From Occallatibacter savannae (lineage in GTDB: Bacteria > Acidobacteriota > Terriglobia > Terriglobales > Acidobacteriaceae): a DNA stretch of 64,000 nt. Shown in pieces: positions 8,555 to 16,979 of this stretch. How positions within the stretch are numbered: the first letter of the stretch is position 1; every line of letters starts with the position of its first letter. Where the stretch lies: assembly GCF_003131205.1 (NCBI RefSeq), contig NZ_QFFY01000002.1, positions 186,001-250,000 of the forward strand, read 5' to 3'. Both the position numbers and the translations under genes were made by a program. Below the pieces are notes generated by a model, which made no database searches, was not told where the DNA came from, and was given only the letters and a program-made list of their open reading frames with translations.

Positions 8555-8612
8555 CCATTTGTTCCGGATGGGGTGGGCACGAAATCAGTGTAGTGCCGGA
8601 AGGTGAAGCCAG

Positions 8613-8640
8613 TAGCTCGTAGCTTGTAGCCAATAGCTAC
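8613..8640. repeat. Heptanucleotide array (TAGCNNN, 4 units)
   Basis: TAGCTCG, TAGCTTG, TAGCCAA, TAGCTAC in tandem. The last unit contains, on the minus strand, the TAG stop codon of the adjacent small gene (8637-8639). Confidence 0.75.
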
Positions 8641-8825
8641 GCGGCGACGGCGAGCCTGCGAGGCTGTGCATGTTCGGCGGGGCGATCGAGAACGGCGCTG
8701 AGATTCATCAGGGCACGCGAGGAGCAGGCTGGGCACTCGCGGTTGGCGTCGCTGATGCTGTTGCAGTCGAGGCAAAGTACGGCAAGGCTCATGGGGATGG
8801 TTGCGTGTTTGATCTGGGCTTTCAT
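8637..8825 (-). CDS. Small CxxC protein (zinc-ribbon-like)
   Basis: A 62-residue protein starting at the ATG at 8825, with a weak AGGA upstream. It carries C-L-D-C and C-P-A-C pairs (LCLDCNSISDA and ECPACSS), suitable for binding one zinc ion as a minimal zinc ribbon, followed by a hydrophobic stretch (ALMNLSAVL). Function unknown; such proteins recur in acidobacterial genomes as far as I recall. A TTG at 8843 could extend it by six residues. Its stop codon lies inside the neighbouring heptad array. Confidence 0.65.
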   Translation of the reverse strand: MKAQIKHATIPMSLAVLCLDCNSISDANRECPACSSRALMNLSAVLDRPAEHAQPRRLAVAA

Positions 8826-9018
8826 GGTCGTTGGTCCTGTCAATGAGAACGAAGTTTGAAGCGTCGAGTTGCGGTGGTTAACACCAAAGTGGGAGAAGAA
8901 CAGAGATCAGAGAGATAGTGATCTTCCGGTGCATGGCGTTTCAGCAGGCGGCGTTGCGGAGAGAGGCTCAGGAATTCGGTACCGACTAATTCACATCGAG
9001 TTCGGGTATTGATGGATT

Positions 9019-9222
9019 ATGCCGAACAATGTGGAGTTGAGCGCGCTGGTTGAGAGGCTTGCCGCGAACCTGTCGAAGCTGAACCTGGATGGGGATGAGC
9101 AGGAAGAGTACAGCACGATGCTGCTGTGGCTGCAGAACCAGGTTGAGACGGGAGAACCAAGCGAGAAGATTGTGCAGCAGTGCCTGACGTATTTTGGGCG
9201 GTTTGAGACGCGGGCGGCGTAA
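9019..9222 (+). CDS. Small hypothetical acidic helical protein
   Basis: A 67-residue protein with ordinary coding composition (NVELSALVERLAANLSKLNL, then LLWLQNQVETGEPSEKIVQQ). It appears entirely alpha-helical, lacks a signal or membrane segment and has a single cysteine. No family was recognised. It is convergent with the following minus-strand gene (12 bp between stops). The upstream 175 bp contains no recognisable gene. Confidence 0.6.
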   Translation: MPNNVELSALVERLAANLSKLNLDGDEQEEYSTMLLWLQNQVETGEPSEKIVQQCLTYFGRFETRAA

Positions 9223-9234
9223 GGCGGTTCTCGA

Positions 9235-10119
9235 TCAGGGCTTCTGCGTGATTTCGATTCTGCGGAGGATCTCGTGGCGTTTGGGTTCGGAGCACTTCGC
9301 TAGCGATTCGTCTTCGCAGATACGCTCGACGGTGTTGACGGGGTTGTCCATGGTTGCGCTGACGATGTGACCGTCGGTAGTGCTGACGTTGAGTTCCACG
9401 GCGAAGGTCTCGAGGCCGACTCCGGCCTCGTATTTTCCATCTGAGTTCCTGGTGATCTCGATCCAATTGTTCTGGGCCGATGCAACTGGCTCTTTCATCC
9501 AGTCTGCTTTGAGGGGCAGTGCCTGCTTCTGAGGCGGAACGTGCTTTATCTCGATCTGAGCGGTCGAGGAGGCGGGATCGAGCGACTTGAAAGTCATGTC
9601 GAAGTCGATGGCGTCTTCGCCGACGAGCACGCGTTTTCCGTCGGCCCAGGACGAGGGCGGCATGAAGTTGTGGAAGTAGAAGTGATCTCCTGCCTTGCGG
9701 AGCACGCCGAGCTTTGATGGGAGCCACAGGTCCGCGTAGAAGGTCATGAGGTCGGTAATGGGACCGATCATCTTCGGGTCAGCGTCTTTGAGATCGGGTG
9801 CGGAGGGATTCTGCGCGGGATCAAGGGTGAGCTTCTGGCGGTAGGCGATCGCGGAGGGAGCGAGCGAGACGGGATGGCCGTCGCTGATCATGTTTGTCCA
9901 GCGGAACTCCTCGAAGAACCGGCCAGAGGAGTCTTTCTTCACGATGCCTTCCGCATCGATTTCGTAGTGCCAGGATTCGTTTACGCCTTTCATGTGGTAC
10001 GCGAGTTTCTGGCCTTCGCTGTACTGGCGGCGGAGCGGGTGTTGGGCGACGGATGGCTGTTGCGCGGCTGCCAAAGCCTGGCAGACGAAGAGCACAAACA
10101 GCATCGGCGGAACTTTCAT
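9235..10119 (-). CDS. Secreted hypothetical protein
   Basis: A 294-residue protein with a clear signal peptide (MKVPPMLFVLFVCQALAAA). The mature part is soluble and mixed alpha/beta, with an acidic ED-rich centre and a C-terminal pair of cysteines (RICEDESLAKCSEPKR) that could form a disulphide. A repeated pattern of charged strands (AYHMKGVNESWHYEIDAEG, DFDMTFKSLDPASSTAQIE) suggests a lipocalin- or START-like beta fold, but this is speculative. No catalytic motif was seen. It stands alone on the minus strand, and 254 bp without a gene separate it from the next plus-strand gene. Confidence 0.7.
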   Translation of the reverse strand: MKVPPMLFVLFVCQALAAAQQPSVAQHPLRRQYSEGQKLAYHMKGVNESWHYEIDAEGIVKKDSSGRFFEEFRWTNMISDGHPVSLAPSAIAYRQKLTLDPAQNPSAPDLKDADPKMIGPITDLMTFYADLWLPSKLGVLRKAGDHFYFHNFMPPSSWADGKRVLVGEDAIDFDMTFKSLDPASSTAQIEIKHVPPQKQALPLKADWMKEPVASAQNNWIEITRNSDGKYEAGVGLETFAVELNVSTTDGHIVSATMDNPVNTVERICEDESLAKCSEPKRHEILRRIEITQKP

Positions 10120-10373
10120 GGGTTGCAGTCAATTCTGCGCAAAAGGTGCAGGATAGACAAGCGGCAAAAATTGGATTCGAGGGGGCCTGGCACCGAGTTG
10201 AACTGCGGGCGGATTACGTTTACCCGGAACTTCCAAAAGAAATCGAGAGCAGGAGCGCAACCTGCGGGGCGGGATTGTGTCCTTATGGTGCACAGGGTTT
10301 GAGGGCGGAGTTGGACGCGAGTCCTCAGAACTGGTGAGCCGCAGGGCGCGGCGGAATAGGAAGGACCATATAT

Positions 10374-10730
10374 ATGAGGCGGACACTTTTACTGGTACCT
10401 GCACTTGCGATCACTCTGCTGGGAAGCGCGAAGACAGCCAAAGCTCAATGGTATGGACAGCCGCAGTGGGGCTACGAGCGGCACGAGCGCGAAGAGGCCT
10501 GGGAGCGGCGTGGATATTATGACGGAGTAAGAGGGGCCGATCGCGACTTTGAGAACCATCGCCGGCCGAATGTGAACAATCGCGATGAGTATCGCGATAC
10601 CGATTTGCCGCGCTTCGAGGCGCATGAGTATCGCGAGGGATTCCGGCGCGGGTACTACGAGCGGGTTCGCCAGATCTATAACGGCGGCTACGGATGGAGG
10701 CACGATGACGACGACGACCGCCGGTGGTAA
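10374..10730 (+). CDS. Small secreted Arg/Tyr-rich protein
   Basis: A 118-residue protein with a signal peptide (RRTLLLVPALAITLLGSAKTAKA). The mature part is low-complexity and strongly charged, rich in Arg, Glu, Tyr and Asp (GYERHEREEAWERRGYYDGV, YREGFRRGYYERVRQIYNGG), ending in an aspartate run before RRW. The alternating aromatic/charged pattern with repeated GYY resembles other small secreted acidobacterial proteins of unknown role. It could be cell-surface or periplasmic. Confidence 0.65.
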   Translation: MRRTLLLVPALAITLLGSAKTAKAQWYGQPQWGYERHEREEAWERRGYYDGVRGADRDFENHRRPNVNNRDEYRDTDLPRFEAHEYREGFRRGYYERVRQIYNGGYGWRHDDDDDRRW

Positions 10731-10744
10731 CAACAGATAGTCAT

Positions 10745-10772
10745 CAGTTGCTAGTTTCAGTTTTCAGTTGAA
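10745..10772. repeat. Degenerate heptanucleotide array
   Basis: CAGTTGC, TAGTTTC, AGTTTTC, AGTTGAA keep a 7-base period. It begins 15 bp after the preceding stop codon. Confidence 0.5.
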
Positions 10773-10778
10773 CGCAGG

Positions 10779-10820
10779 GCCCACCCTTCCGCAGCCGACA
10801 AAGGCTCGGCGAGGGTGGGC
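10779..10820. repeat. GC-rich hairpin repeat
   Basis: GCCCACCCT and AGGGTGGGC form a perfect 9-bp outer stem, with a further inner AGCCGA/CTCGGC pairing. It is not followed by a T run, so it is more like a dispersed repeat than a simple intrinsic terminator. Confidence 0.5.
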
Positions 10821-11136
10821 ATCTGTTTGTTCCTGATTCCCAACCTATTCCGCGACTACTACTTTCCTTCCGATGAGACGAGCGCTGCTGGTGGGAGAGC
10901 GAACTTGCCACCAATTCGCGCAGGTCGAGGGCCAGGTGCTGCGTCGAGTGCTCCGGCGCGGCATGGTCTGCCTGCTCCTACGGCTCCGGCGTGACGGGGT
11001 CGCCTTCGCCAAGGCGCAGGCACCCCGCAAAAAGGTTTTAGTAGAGCTGATGGGGCTATAATGCTGGGAAGTTCCGGGCGCAGAGACGGGAATGCAGCGG
11101 ACGTCCGGGATGCATTTGCTTTTTTAAGGTAGTCCA
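10821..11136. other. Intergenic region without a supported gene
   Basis: About 316 bp before the TonB-dependent receptor gene. Several short frames exist on both strands but all look like arginine- or proline-rich noise. I saw no RNA gene or clear promoter. Confidence 0.4.
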
Positions 11137-14100
11137 GTGACAACAAAGAAGTTGCCCTCCCTCGCGTGGGGACGCCGATCGGTGTCCGCGTTTTTCTTCT
11201 CTCTCCCTATTTTCGTCTTCGGTCTTCTTTTGTGCAGCTCTGCGCAATCGATGGCGCAGGTGCCATGGAGCGGATTGCTGCGCAACGCGGCGGGCGCGCC
11301 GATTGCCGAAGCGAAGGTCACCCTCACCTCCGATCACGGCAAGGGCGAAGCTCGAACCGACACGAAGGGGCGGTTTACGATGCAGGTGCCTGAAGGAAGC
11401 TACCGGCTGACGGTGGCGGCGAAGGGCGCCAAGGTGAGCAGCGCGCAGCAAGTGGATGTGAAGGTGAATGGGCCGGAGGCGCTGTTGACGCTGGCTGGGC
11501 GCGGCGAGCTGACGGTGAGTACGCTCGTGGAGCGCAAAGAGAAGACGGGGACCGGCGGCGAGGAGCTGTCGAGCGAAGCCGTAAGCGAACTTCCGCTGAA
11601 CAAGCGCGACTTCAGCTCCCTGTTGTTGCTTGCGGCTGGGACAATGACGGACTCGAACGGCGCGACGAACTTCACCGCGCAGTTTGCCATCAACGGGCAG
11701 CGCGGCGTGGAAGCGACGTTTGCGATGGACGGCGCGGATATCAGCGATCCGGAGATGGGCGGCGCGACGTTCTCGAACTTCAATGTGGATGCGGTGGAGG
11801 GGATTGACTCGAGCTCGGGGTGGATGCCGGCTGAGGTTGGACGCGGGGCGGCAGGGTTCACGAACATTCATACGCGGAGTGGTGCGAGTGGATTCCACGG
11901 ATCGTTTTTTGAATTCGTTCGGAACTCGGCGTTCGATGCGCGGAACTATTTCGATCATCCGACGCCGGCGTATCCGGGAAGAATTCCGCCCTTCCGCAGG
12001 AACGAGTTCGGATTCACGAATGGCGGGCCGGTATTTCTGCCGCATATCTATGACGGCAGAAAGAAAACGTTCTACTTTACGCAATACCAGGGCTTCCGGC
12101 AGGTGCTGGGAACGACGCAGGTGATGCCGGTGCCTTCTGCGAACCAAAGGCCGGCGGCAGGAAGCAATGTTGTTTACGACACGATTGGCTTCAGCGATGG
12201 AACGACGGATACGCTTGCTGTTCCGGTGAGGCCAGAGATTGCCGGGATTCTGGCGCGGTATCCGTTGCCGAATTTGCCGACAGGATCGTTTGGCGCGAAC
12301 ACCTATGCGACGGCGTCGAAGGTGGTGACGGATGCGAACCAGTTCTCGGTGCGCATCGACCACAAGTTCACAGACAAGGACCAATTCCTGGCGCGGTTCA
12401 ACCTGGATAATCTGACCGGGCCGACGACGAATCCGGATCAGACGGCGATCGACCCATCGTTTGCGGTGGAGTACCGGGACCGGCAGCGGAACGTGATGGG
12501 AACATGGACGCACACGGTGTCGCCGCGGATGACGCTGGAGTCGCTGCTGAGCATTACGCGGACGACGCCGGGATTTCCGACGCCGAACCATACGGACCCC
12601 GCGGTGAAGTTCGCCGATGGATTGTTTGAGGCGTTCGATAACTCCGCCGGTTCTGTGATGCAGGCGTACGGGAACCTGTTCCATGGGCGCGAGACGTTTG
12701 CGTACACGACGGGGAAACATTCGATTCGTGCCGGCGTGGAGGCGCGGATCAATCGCGATACAACGTACTTTGGAACGAGCCCCAACGGTGAGTACGGTTT
12801 TGGCGGCGGCACCGCATATGCGACGGAGGCGATTACGTCGGCGAGCGGGAAGCACAACATCAACGTTGGCGACCCGCTGCCGGATTCGTTGTCCGGATTC
12901 TTATCGGGGAGCCCATTTACGTATACGGTGGCGGTGGCGCCGAGTTTTATTTCGTCGGGCGAGCACATGGGACCGGCGGCGATCAACCGCGAGAACTACG
13001 CGTGGTGGGTGCAGGACACGTGGAAGGTGACGCCGAAGCTGACGCTGGATTTCGGGGTGCGGTGGGATGTGTATACGCCGATCTCGGAGCGGGCGCACCG
13101 GACGTCGCGCATCAGTTCGGAGTGGGGCCGCGACCAGGTATACCTGATCAATCCTCAGCCGGGGTATCGCAAACAGTACGACGGATGGCAGCCGCGCGTT
13201 CAGGCAAGCTGGCAGGCGACAAACAATCTGACGGTGCACGCGGGGGCCAGTTCCATGGTGATCCCGCCGAACATCTGGCAGGACAACGCGCTGACCGGCG
13301 GAACTCCGTTTGCGGTGTATCCGCGGCAGGTTTCCTCAGGCGCGCATCCGCTGGCGTACGGCTTCACGATTTCGCCGTCACAGGTTCCGACGACGTACAC
13401 GCCGGACGGGAAGGATGTCTTCGCATCGGGAAAGACGAAGGATGTGCCGGCGAATACGGTGATGGATGTGGACCGCTACGAGCGGGACATGGCGGCTCTG
13501 ACTGATTCGCCAAATATCATTCCGCTACAGCTGCAGGGAATTGATCCAAATTTCGGAAACGCGTGGCTGTATACATGGACGGCAGGGCTGGAACGCAAGT
13601 TCGGCAATTTGACCGCAGATGCAGCGTATGTGGGAACGGCGGGAGTGCGTCTGCCGAGGTTTGCGTATCCGAATGGATACCCGGGCGCGACGGAGGAGTT
13701 TGCGCCGCACACGAAGTTCGACGCGGCCGGCAATGTGATTGGGGGCTTCGGGACGGAAACGACGGTCACCGGCGACTCGCACTCGACCTACCACGCGCTG
13801 CAGACTTCGCTGTCGGGAACGGTTCCACACGGAGGCCCCGGAATTCAGGCGAGCTATACGTGGGGGAAATCGATCGATAACACAAGCATCGTGCTGGGCG
13901 GGGTTGGAGCGACGGGCGCCGTGGCATCCGGCCTGTCGCAGAACCCGTTCGATATGCATCCGGAGAAAGGGCCATCCAACTTCGATATCACGCATGGATT
14001 CGGACTGAGCCTGGCGCAGGATCTGCATCTGCAGGACGCGAGTTTTCTGAAGGCGATTCCGAGAAAGATCACGGACGGGTGGGAGATGCTGAGCATCTCG

Positions 14101-14631
14101 AGCATCAGCTCGGGAGCGCCGTTTACGGTGTACTCGGGAATTCAGCAGACGGGCGCGGGATCGCTGGGTGTGGATCGGCCCGACCAGATTGCAAAGCCGC
14201 ATCTCTCGACTGCGCGGAAAGATCGGAAGGATTATTTCGGCGCGGGACCGAACAACGGGCCGGCATACTTCAGTATTCCGGTGTTTGTTGCAGGCGGGAC
14301 GGGACCGAACCAGGGTCGGTTTGGAACGCTGGGTCGGAATACGTTTCGCGGGCCGGCGTTCTACAACTTCGATTTCGCGTTCATCAAGGACACTCCGTTT
14401 GGCCGCAGGGCGAGCGGCGCGGAGCGAATGGATCTGCAGTTCAGGACGGAGTTGTTCAACCTGTTCAACATTGTGAATATGAGTACGCCGGCGAATGTGC
14501 TGGGAGTGACGACGACCACGGCGAACGGCGTGCCTTCGGCGCAAATCAGCACGACGAACGGGTTTGGATTCATCAGCAGGACGGCGGGAACGTCGCGGCA
14601 GATTCAGTTTTCGCTGAAGCTGATTTACTAA
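11137..14631 (+). CDS. TonB-dependent receptor, Oar-like, with carboxypeptidase-regulatory domain
   Basis: A 1164-residue outer-membrane protein. It starts with a long signal (about residues 1-41). A carboxypeptidase-regulatory-like beta domain follows (about 42-115: GLLRNAAGAPIAEAKVTLTS, GRFTMQVPEGSYRLTVAAKG), then a plug region (LPLNKRDFSSLLLLAAGT, FAINGQRGVEATFAMDGADI) and a beta-barrel ending in an aromatic residue (QFSLKLIY), the usual outer-membrane assembly signal. This class is common in Acidobacteriota and Bacteroidota for uptake of large ligands or for surface functions; the substrate cannot be deduced. A GTG start at 11137 gives the full signal. No SusD-like partner lies beside it, and a beta-lactamase-like gene follows. 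Confidence 0.9.
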   Translation: MTTKKLPSLAWGRRSVSAFFFSLPIFVFGLLLCSSAQSMAQVPWSGLLRNAAGAPIAEAKVTLTSDHGKGEARTDTKGRFTMQVPEGSYRLTVAAKGAKVSSAQQVDVKVNGPEALLTLAGRGELTVSTLVERKEKTGTGGEELSSEAVSELPLNKRDFSSLLLLAAGTMTDSNGATNFTAQFAINGQRGVEATFAMDGADISDPEMGGATFSNFNVDAVEGIDSSSGWMPAEVGRGAAGFTNIHTRSGASGFHGSFFEFVRNSAFDARNYFDHPTPAYPGRIPPFRRNEFGFTNGGPVFLPHIYDGRKKTFYFTQYQGFRQVLGTTQVMPVPSANQRPAAGSNVVYDTIGFSDGTTDTLAVPVRPEIAGILARYPLPNLPTGSFGANTYATASKVVTDANQFSVRIDHKFTDKDQFLARFNLDNLTGPTTNPDQTAIDPSFAVEYRDRQRNVMGTWTHTVSPRMTLESLLSITRTTPGFPTPNHTDPAVKFADGLFEAFDNSAGSVMQAYGNLFHGRETFAYTTGKHSIRAGVEARINRDTTYFGTSPNGEYGFGGGTAYATEAITSASGKHNINVGDPLPDSLSGFLSGSPFTYTVAVAPSFISSGEHMGPAAINRENYAWWVQDTWKVTPKLTLDFGVRWDVYTPISERAHRTSRISSEWGRDQVYLINPQPGYRKQYDGWQPRVQASWQATNNLTVHAGASSMVIPPNIWQDNALTGGTPFAVYPRQVSSGAHPLAYGFTISPSQVPTTYTPDGKDVFASGKTKDVPANTVMDVDRYERDMAALTDSPNIIPLQLQGIDPNFGNAWLYTWTAGLERKFGNLTADAAYVGTAGVRLPRFAYPNGYPGATEEFAPHTKFDAAGNVIGGFGTETTVTGDSHSTYHALQTSLSGTVPHGGPGIQASYTWGKSIDNTSIVLGGVGATGAVASGLSQNPFDMHPEKGPSNFDITHGFGLSLAQDLHLQDASFLKAIPRKITDGWEMLSISSISSGAPFTVYSGIQQTGAGSLGVDRPDQIAKPHLSTARKDRKDYFGAGPNNGPAYFSIPVFVAGGTGPNQGRFGTLGRNTFRGPAFYNFDFAFIKDTPFGRRASGAERMDLQFRTELFNLFNIVNMSTPANVLGVTTTTANGVPSAQISTTNGFGFISRTAGTSRQIQFSLKLIY

Positions 14632-14637
14632 AAGCAG

Positions 14638-14658
14638 GGACTAGGGACTAGGGACTAA
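14638..14658. repeat. Heptanucleotide array (GGGACTA x3)
   Basis: Three exact GGGACTA copies, starting 7 bp after the receptor stop codon. Confidence 0.75.
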
Positions 14659-14733
14659 AGACGCAGAGATTGAGATTGGACCAGGGCTTTGGAGTCGATT
14701 GATTCGGCTGCGGGGTTCTGGTCTTTGTTTTGG

Positions 14734-14739
14734 TATAAA
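14734..14739 (+). promoter_or_regulatory. TATAAA -10 element, probable near-leaderless start
   Basis: TATAAA is followed by eight bases and the GTG start of the serine hydrolase gene at 14748. No Shine-Dalgarno sequence lies between them. Confidence 0.4.
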
Positions 14740-14747
14740 GGTGCGTC

Positions 14748-16139
14748 GTGAGAGTGAGGGTGAAATTGGTGCGGATTGAACGCGTGTTGTGTGCGGCGGT
14801 GGTGGGCGTTGGGTTGTCGGCGAGTTCGTTTTGCGGGACTGCGCAGAATGCGGCCAAGACATCGACTTCCAGTTTGAACAGTGCGACTCCGGCCAGCAGC
14901 CGCTTGGATATGACGCCGGTGAAGCCGGAGTCGGTCGGGTTCTCGACGGAGCGACTGGAGCGGCTGCACACGCTGATGGAAGATGCGGTGAAGAACCAGC
15001 AGGTGGCGGGCGTCGTGACGATCCTGGCGCGGCACGGGAAGGTGGTGGACTACCTGACCTACGGAATGCGCAACATCGAGAAGCACGAGCCAATGACGAA
15101 AGATACGATCTTCCGCGACTACTCGATGACGAAGGTCGTCACCGCGGTTGCGATGATGAAGCTCTACGAACAGGGCAAGTGGATGCCGTCGGATCCGATC
15201 GCGAAGTACGTGCCGGAGTTTGCGCACCTGAAGGTCTACGCGGGCGAGGATGCGAGCGGCAAGATGATCCTCGAAGATCCGGTGCATCCGCCGACGATGG
15301 CGGAGCTGATGACGCATACGGCGGGGTTCACGTACGGGATCTTCGGGAATACGCCGGTGGACAAGATGGTGCGCGATGCGGACCTGTTCGCGACGAAGGA
15401 TCTGCATGAGTTTGTGACCAAGCTGGCGGGAGTGCCGCTCTTGTATCAGCCGGGGACGAAGTGGGTGTACTCGGTCTCGATGGATATTCAGGGCTACATC
15501 GTGGAGAAGCTTTCCGGCAAGACGCTGCCGGAGTTTTATCGCGACGAGATATTCAAGCCCCTGGGCATGAAGGACGCGGGATTCTATGTACCGGAGGATA
15601 AGTGGCCGCGGTTTGCGACGGTGTACTACGTGGAGCCGAACGGCGGGTTGTCGGATCACGGGCCGCAGACAGTGAACAAACGTGATTTCGCGCATGAGCC
15701 GACGATGGCTTCGGGCGGCGGCGGCATGGTGTCGACGGCTGAGGATTATTTCCGGTTTGCGGAGATGCTGGCGCACAGTGGCGAGCTTAACGGGACGCGG
15801 CTGCTGTCCCCGGCCAGCGTGCAGCTGATGAGCGCGAACCATCTGGCGTCGAATTTGCTGACGGGCGAGTTCAGCATCGGTTCGCAGAGGATGCGCCCGG
15901 GGTTTGGGTATGGCTATAACTGCGCGGTGGTGTTCGATCCGCCGACTGCCAATCTGCCGGAGGGGAAGGGAACTTTTTTCTGGGATGGCGCGGCGGGGAC
16001 GTGGTTCTGGATCGATCCGACGAACGATGTGGTGTTTGTAGGGATGATTCAGCGGATGGGCGGCGGGCCGAATACGGAGAATCTGCAGTATCTGAGCCGG
16101 GGCGTGGTGTATGGGGCGCTGGTGGGGCCGGGGAAGTGA
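14748..16139 (+). CDS. Secreted serine hydrolase, class C beta-lactamase family
   Basis: A 463-residue protein with an export signal (about residues 8-33). The penicillin-binding fold is shown by S126-M-T-K129 (SxxK, nucleophile and base), Y241-S-V-S (the YxN-like motif, with serine in place of asparagine as in many esterase-type members) and a C-terminal FFWDGAAGTWFW segment occupying the third motif. Such proteins act as esterases, D-amino-acid peptidases or transesterases rather than true beta-lactamases. The substrate is unknown. It follows the TonB receptor on the same strand after 116 bp, but has its own promoter-like TATAAA. Confidence 0.85.
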   Translation: MRVRVKLVRIERVLCAAVVGVGLSASSFCGTAQNAAKTSTSSLNSATPASSRLDMTPVKPESVGFSTERLERLHTLMEDAVKNQQVAGVVTILARHGKVVDYLTYGMRNIEKHEPMTKDTIFRDYSMTKVVTAVAMMKLYEQGKWMPSDPIAKYVPEFAHLKVYAGEDASGKMILEDPVHPPTMAELMTHTAGFTYGIFGNTPVDKMVRDADLFATKDLHEFVTKLAGVPLLYQPGTKWVYSVSMDIQGYIVEKLSGKTLPEFYRDEIFKPLGMKDAGFYVPEDKWPRFATVYYVEPNGGLSDHGPQTVNKRDFAHEPTMASGGGGMVSTAEDYFRFAEMLAHSGELNGTRLLSPASVQLMSANHLASNLLTGEFSIGSQRMRPGFGYGYNCAVVFDPPTANLPEGKGTFFWDGAAGTWFWIDPTNDVVFVGMIQRMGGGPNTENLQYLSRGVVYGALVGPGK

Positions 16140-16152
16140 ATGGGCTTCAAGC

Positions 16153-16650
16153 CTAGTCCTGAAACTCTTCGGGCAGAAGCCATTTTCCGATGAGTCTCAA
16201 ACCTTTGCCGTCATCGATTACGTAGTCGTAGTAGCCACAGTCTCGTTCGTCAGGACAACCGTTTATTTTGATCAGACGGCTGTCAGGCATGAATTGGATT
16301 CGAGGCGGCTCCTCGCCAGATTGCTTCTCCAGCCAATTGCGAGGTAGATCAATGATTCCGAATCCGTCATACACCCTTCCACTGATGGAGTCGACGATGT
16401 AGAACCCGCTGCACTCCGCACCGCAGCCGAATTGTGGCACCGTATAATGGCCTGCGAATTGGACGGACGATTTTGCTCCTCTCAGGATGATGGTGCGAAA
16501 AGACCGCTGATTGTGATTTAGCTTGGGTATCGCGGGAGTTCCCTTATAAATCTCCTTTGCTGGATATTGATTAAAGGATGGGCGAGTTGAGACGTGTTGC
16601 GCGGACATCAGTGAAAAACTGATTAGAAGTACCGCTAAAACGCGAAGCAT
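16153..16650 (-). CDS. Secreted hypothetical protein with cysteine pairs
   Basis: A 165-residue protein with a signal peptide (LRVLAVLLISFSLMSA). The mature part contains FGCGAECSGFYIVD and NGCPDERDCGYYDYV, giving four cysteines that could form two disulphides. Beta-strand-rich segments (GHYTVPQFG, RIQFMPDSRLIKIN) suggest a small beta-propeller-like or barrel fold. No family is recognised. A TATGAT lies six bases before the ATG, suggesting a leaderless mRNA. The lower GC and more A/T-rich codons than the neighbours could indicate a more recent origin. It is convergent with the serine hydrolase (13 bp between stops). Confidence 0.65.
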   Translation of the reverse strand: MLRVLAVLLISFSLMSAQHVSTRPSFNQYPAKEIYKGTPAIPKLNHNQRSFRTIILRGAKSSVQFAGHYTVPQFGCGAECSGFYIVDSISGRVYDGFGIIDLPRNWLEKQSGEEPPRIQFMPDSRLIKINGCPDERDCGYYDYVIDDGKGLRLIGKWLLPEEFQD

Positions 16651-16656
16651 TAGGCA

Positions 16657-16662
16657 ATCATA
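16657..16662 (-). promoter_or_regulatory. TATGAT -10 element, probable leaderless start
   Basis: TATGAT on the minus strand, six bases, then the ATG at 16650. Confidence 0.4.
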
Positions 16663-16821
16663 GCCTGAAGGAAAAATCCCTAATCAACCATCTGAAATGC
16701 AGGAGATGCGGAAACGACCGCAGAGCCGAGCCTTGCGATCGCTTAAGCTAACTGCAGGTCGGGATGACAGGCAGTGTTGCTTCGCGGAGACATGATGGGT
16801 ACTGAGGCAGACGGATGGGGC

Positions 16822-16884
16822 AGGGGCTGAAGCCCACTTCGACTCTTAAACTGCCTTTTCGGCACGACTGAAGTCGTGCCCTGA
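16822..16884. repeat. Composite palindromic repeat element
   Basis: GGGCTGAAGCCC (16824-16835), a spacer, then GGCACGACTGAAGTCGTGCC (16861-16880) followed by CTGATAC. It has the same order and orientation as the copies in mnmE and at 59804-59862. It lies in the 329-bp gap between the genes at 16153 and 16980; nothing else was recognised in that gap. Confidence 0.8.
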
Positions 16885-16979
16885 TACAGACCTTCTTGCG
16901 ATGAATGTCCTTCAGCGAGAACGGACTGGTGCCTTCTTTCAAGGCGGGTTGAAGGCGCGCTTGATCCACGAGAGAGAAG

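Noticed and set aside
9017..9727. 236-codon minus-strand frame
   Set aside because: A shadow of the secreted protein at 9235 and the small gene at 9019, extremely rich in Arg and Ser.
10779..10820. Intrinsic terminator
   Set aside because: The hairpin is strong but no T run follows on either strand, and similar elements are dispersed elsewhere.
11056..12855. 599-codon minus-strand frame opposite the TonB receptor
   Set aside because: Antisense shadow of a high-GC gene; Arg/His-rich with no domain.
14748..16139. True class C beta-lactamase
   Set aside because: The second motif is YSVS rather than YxN, as in esterase/peptidase relatives, and there is no ampR-like neighbour.
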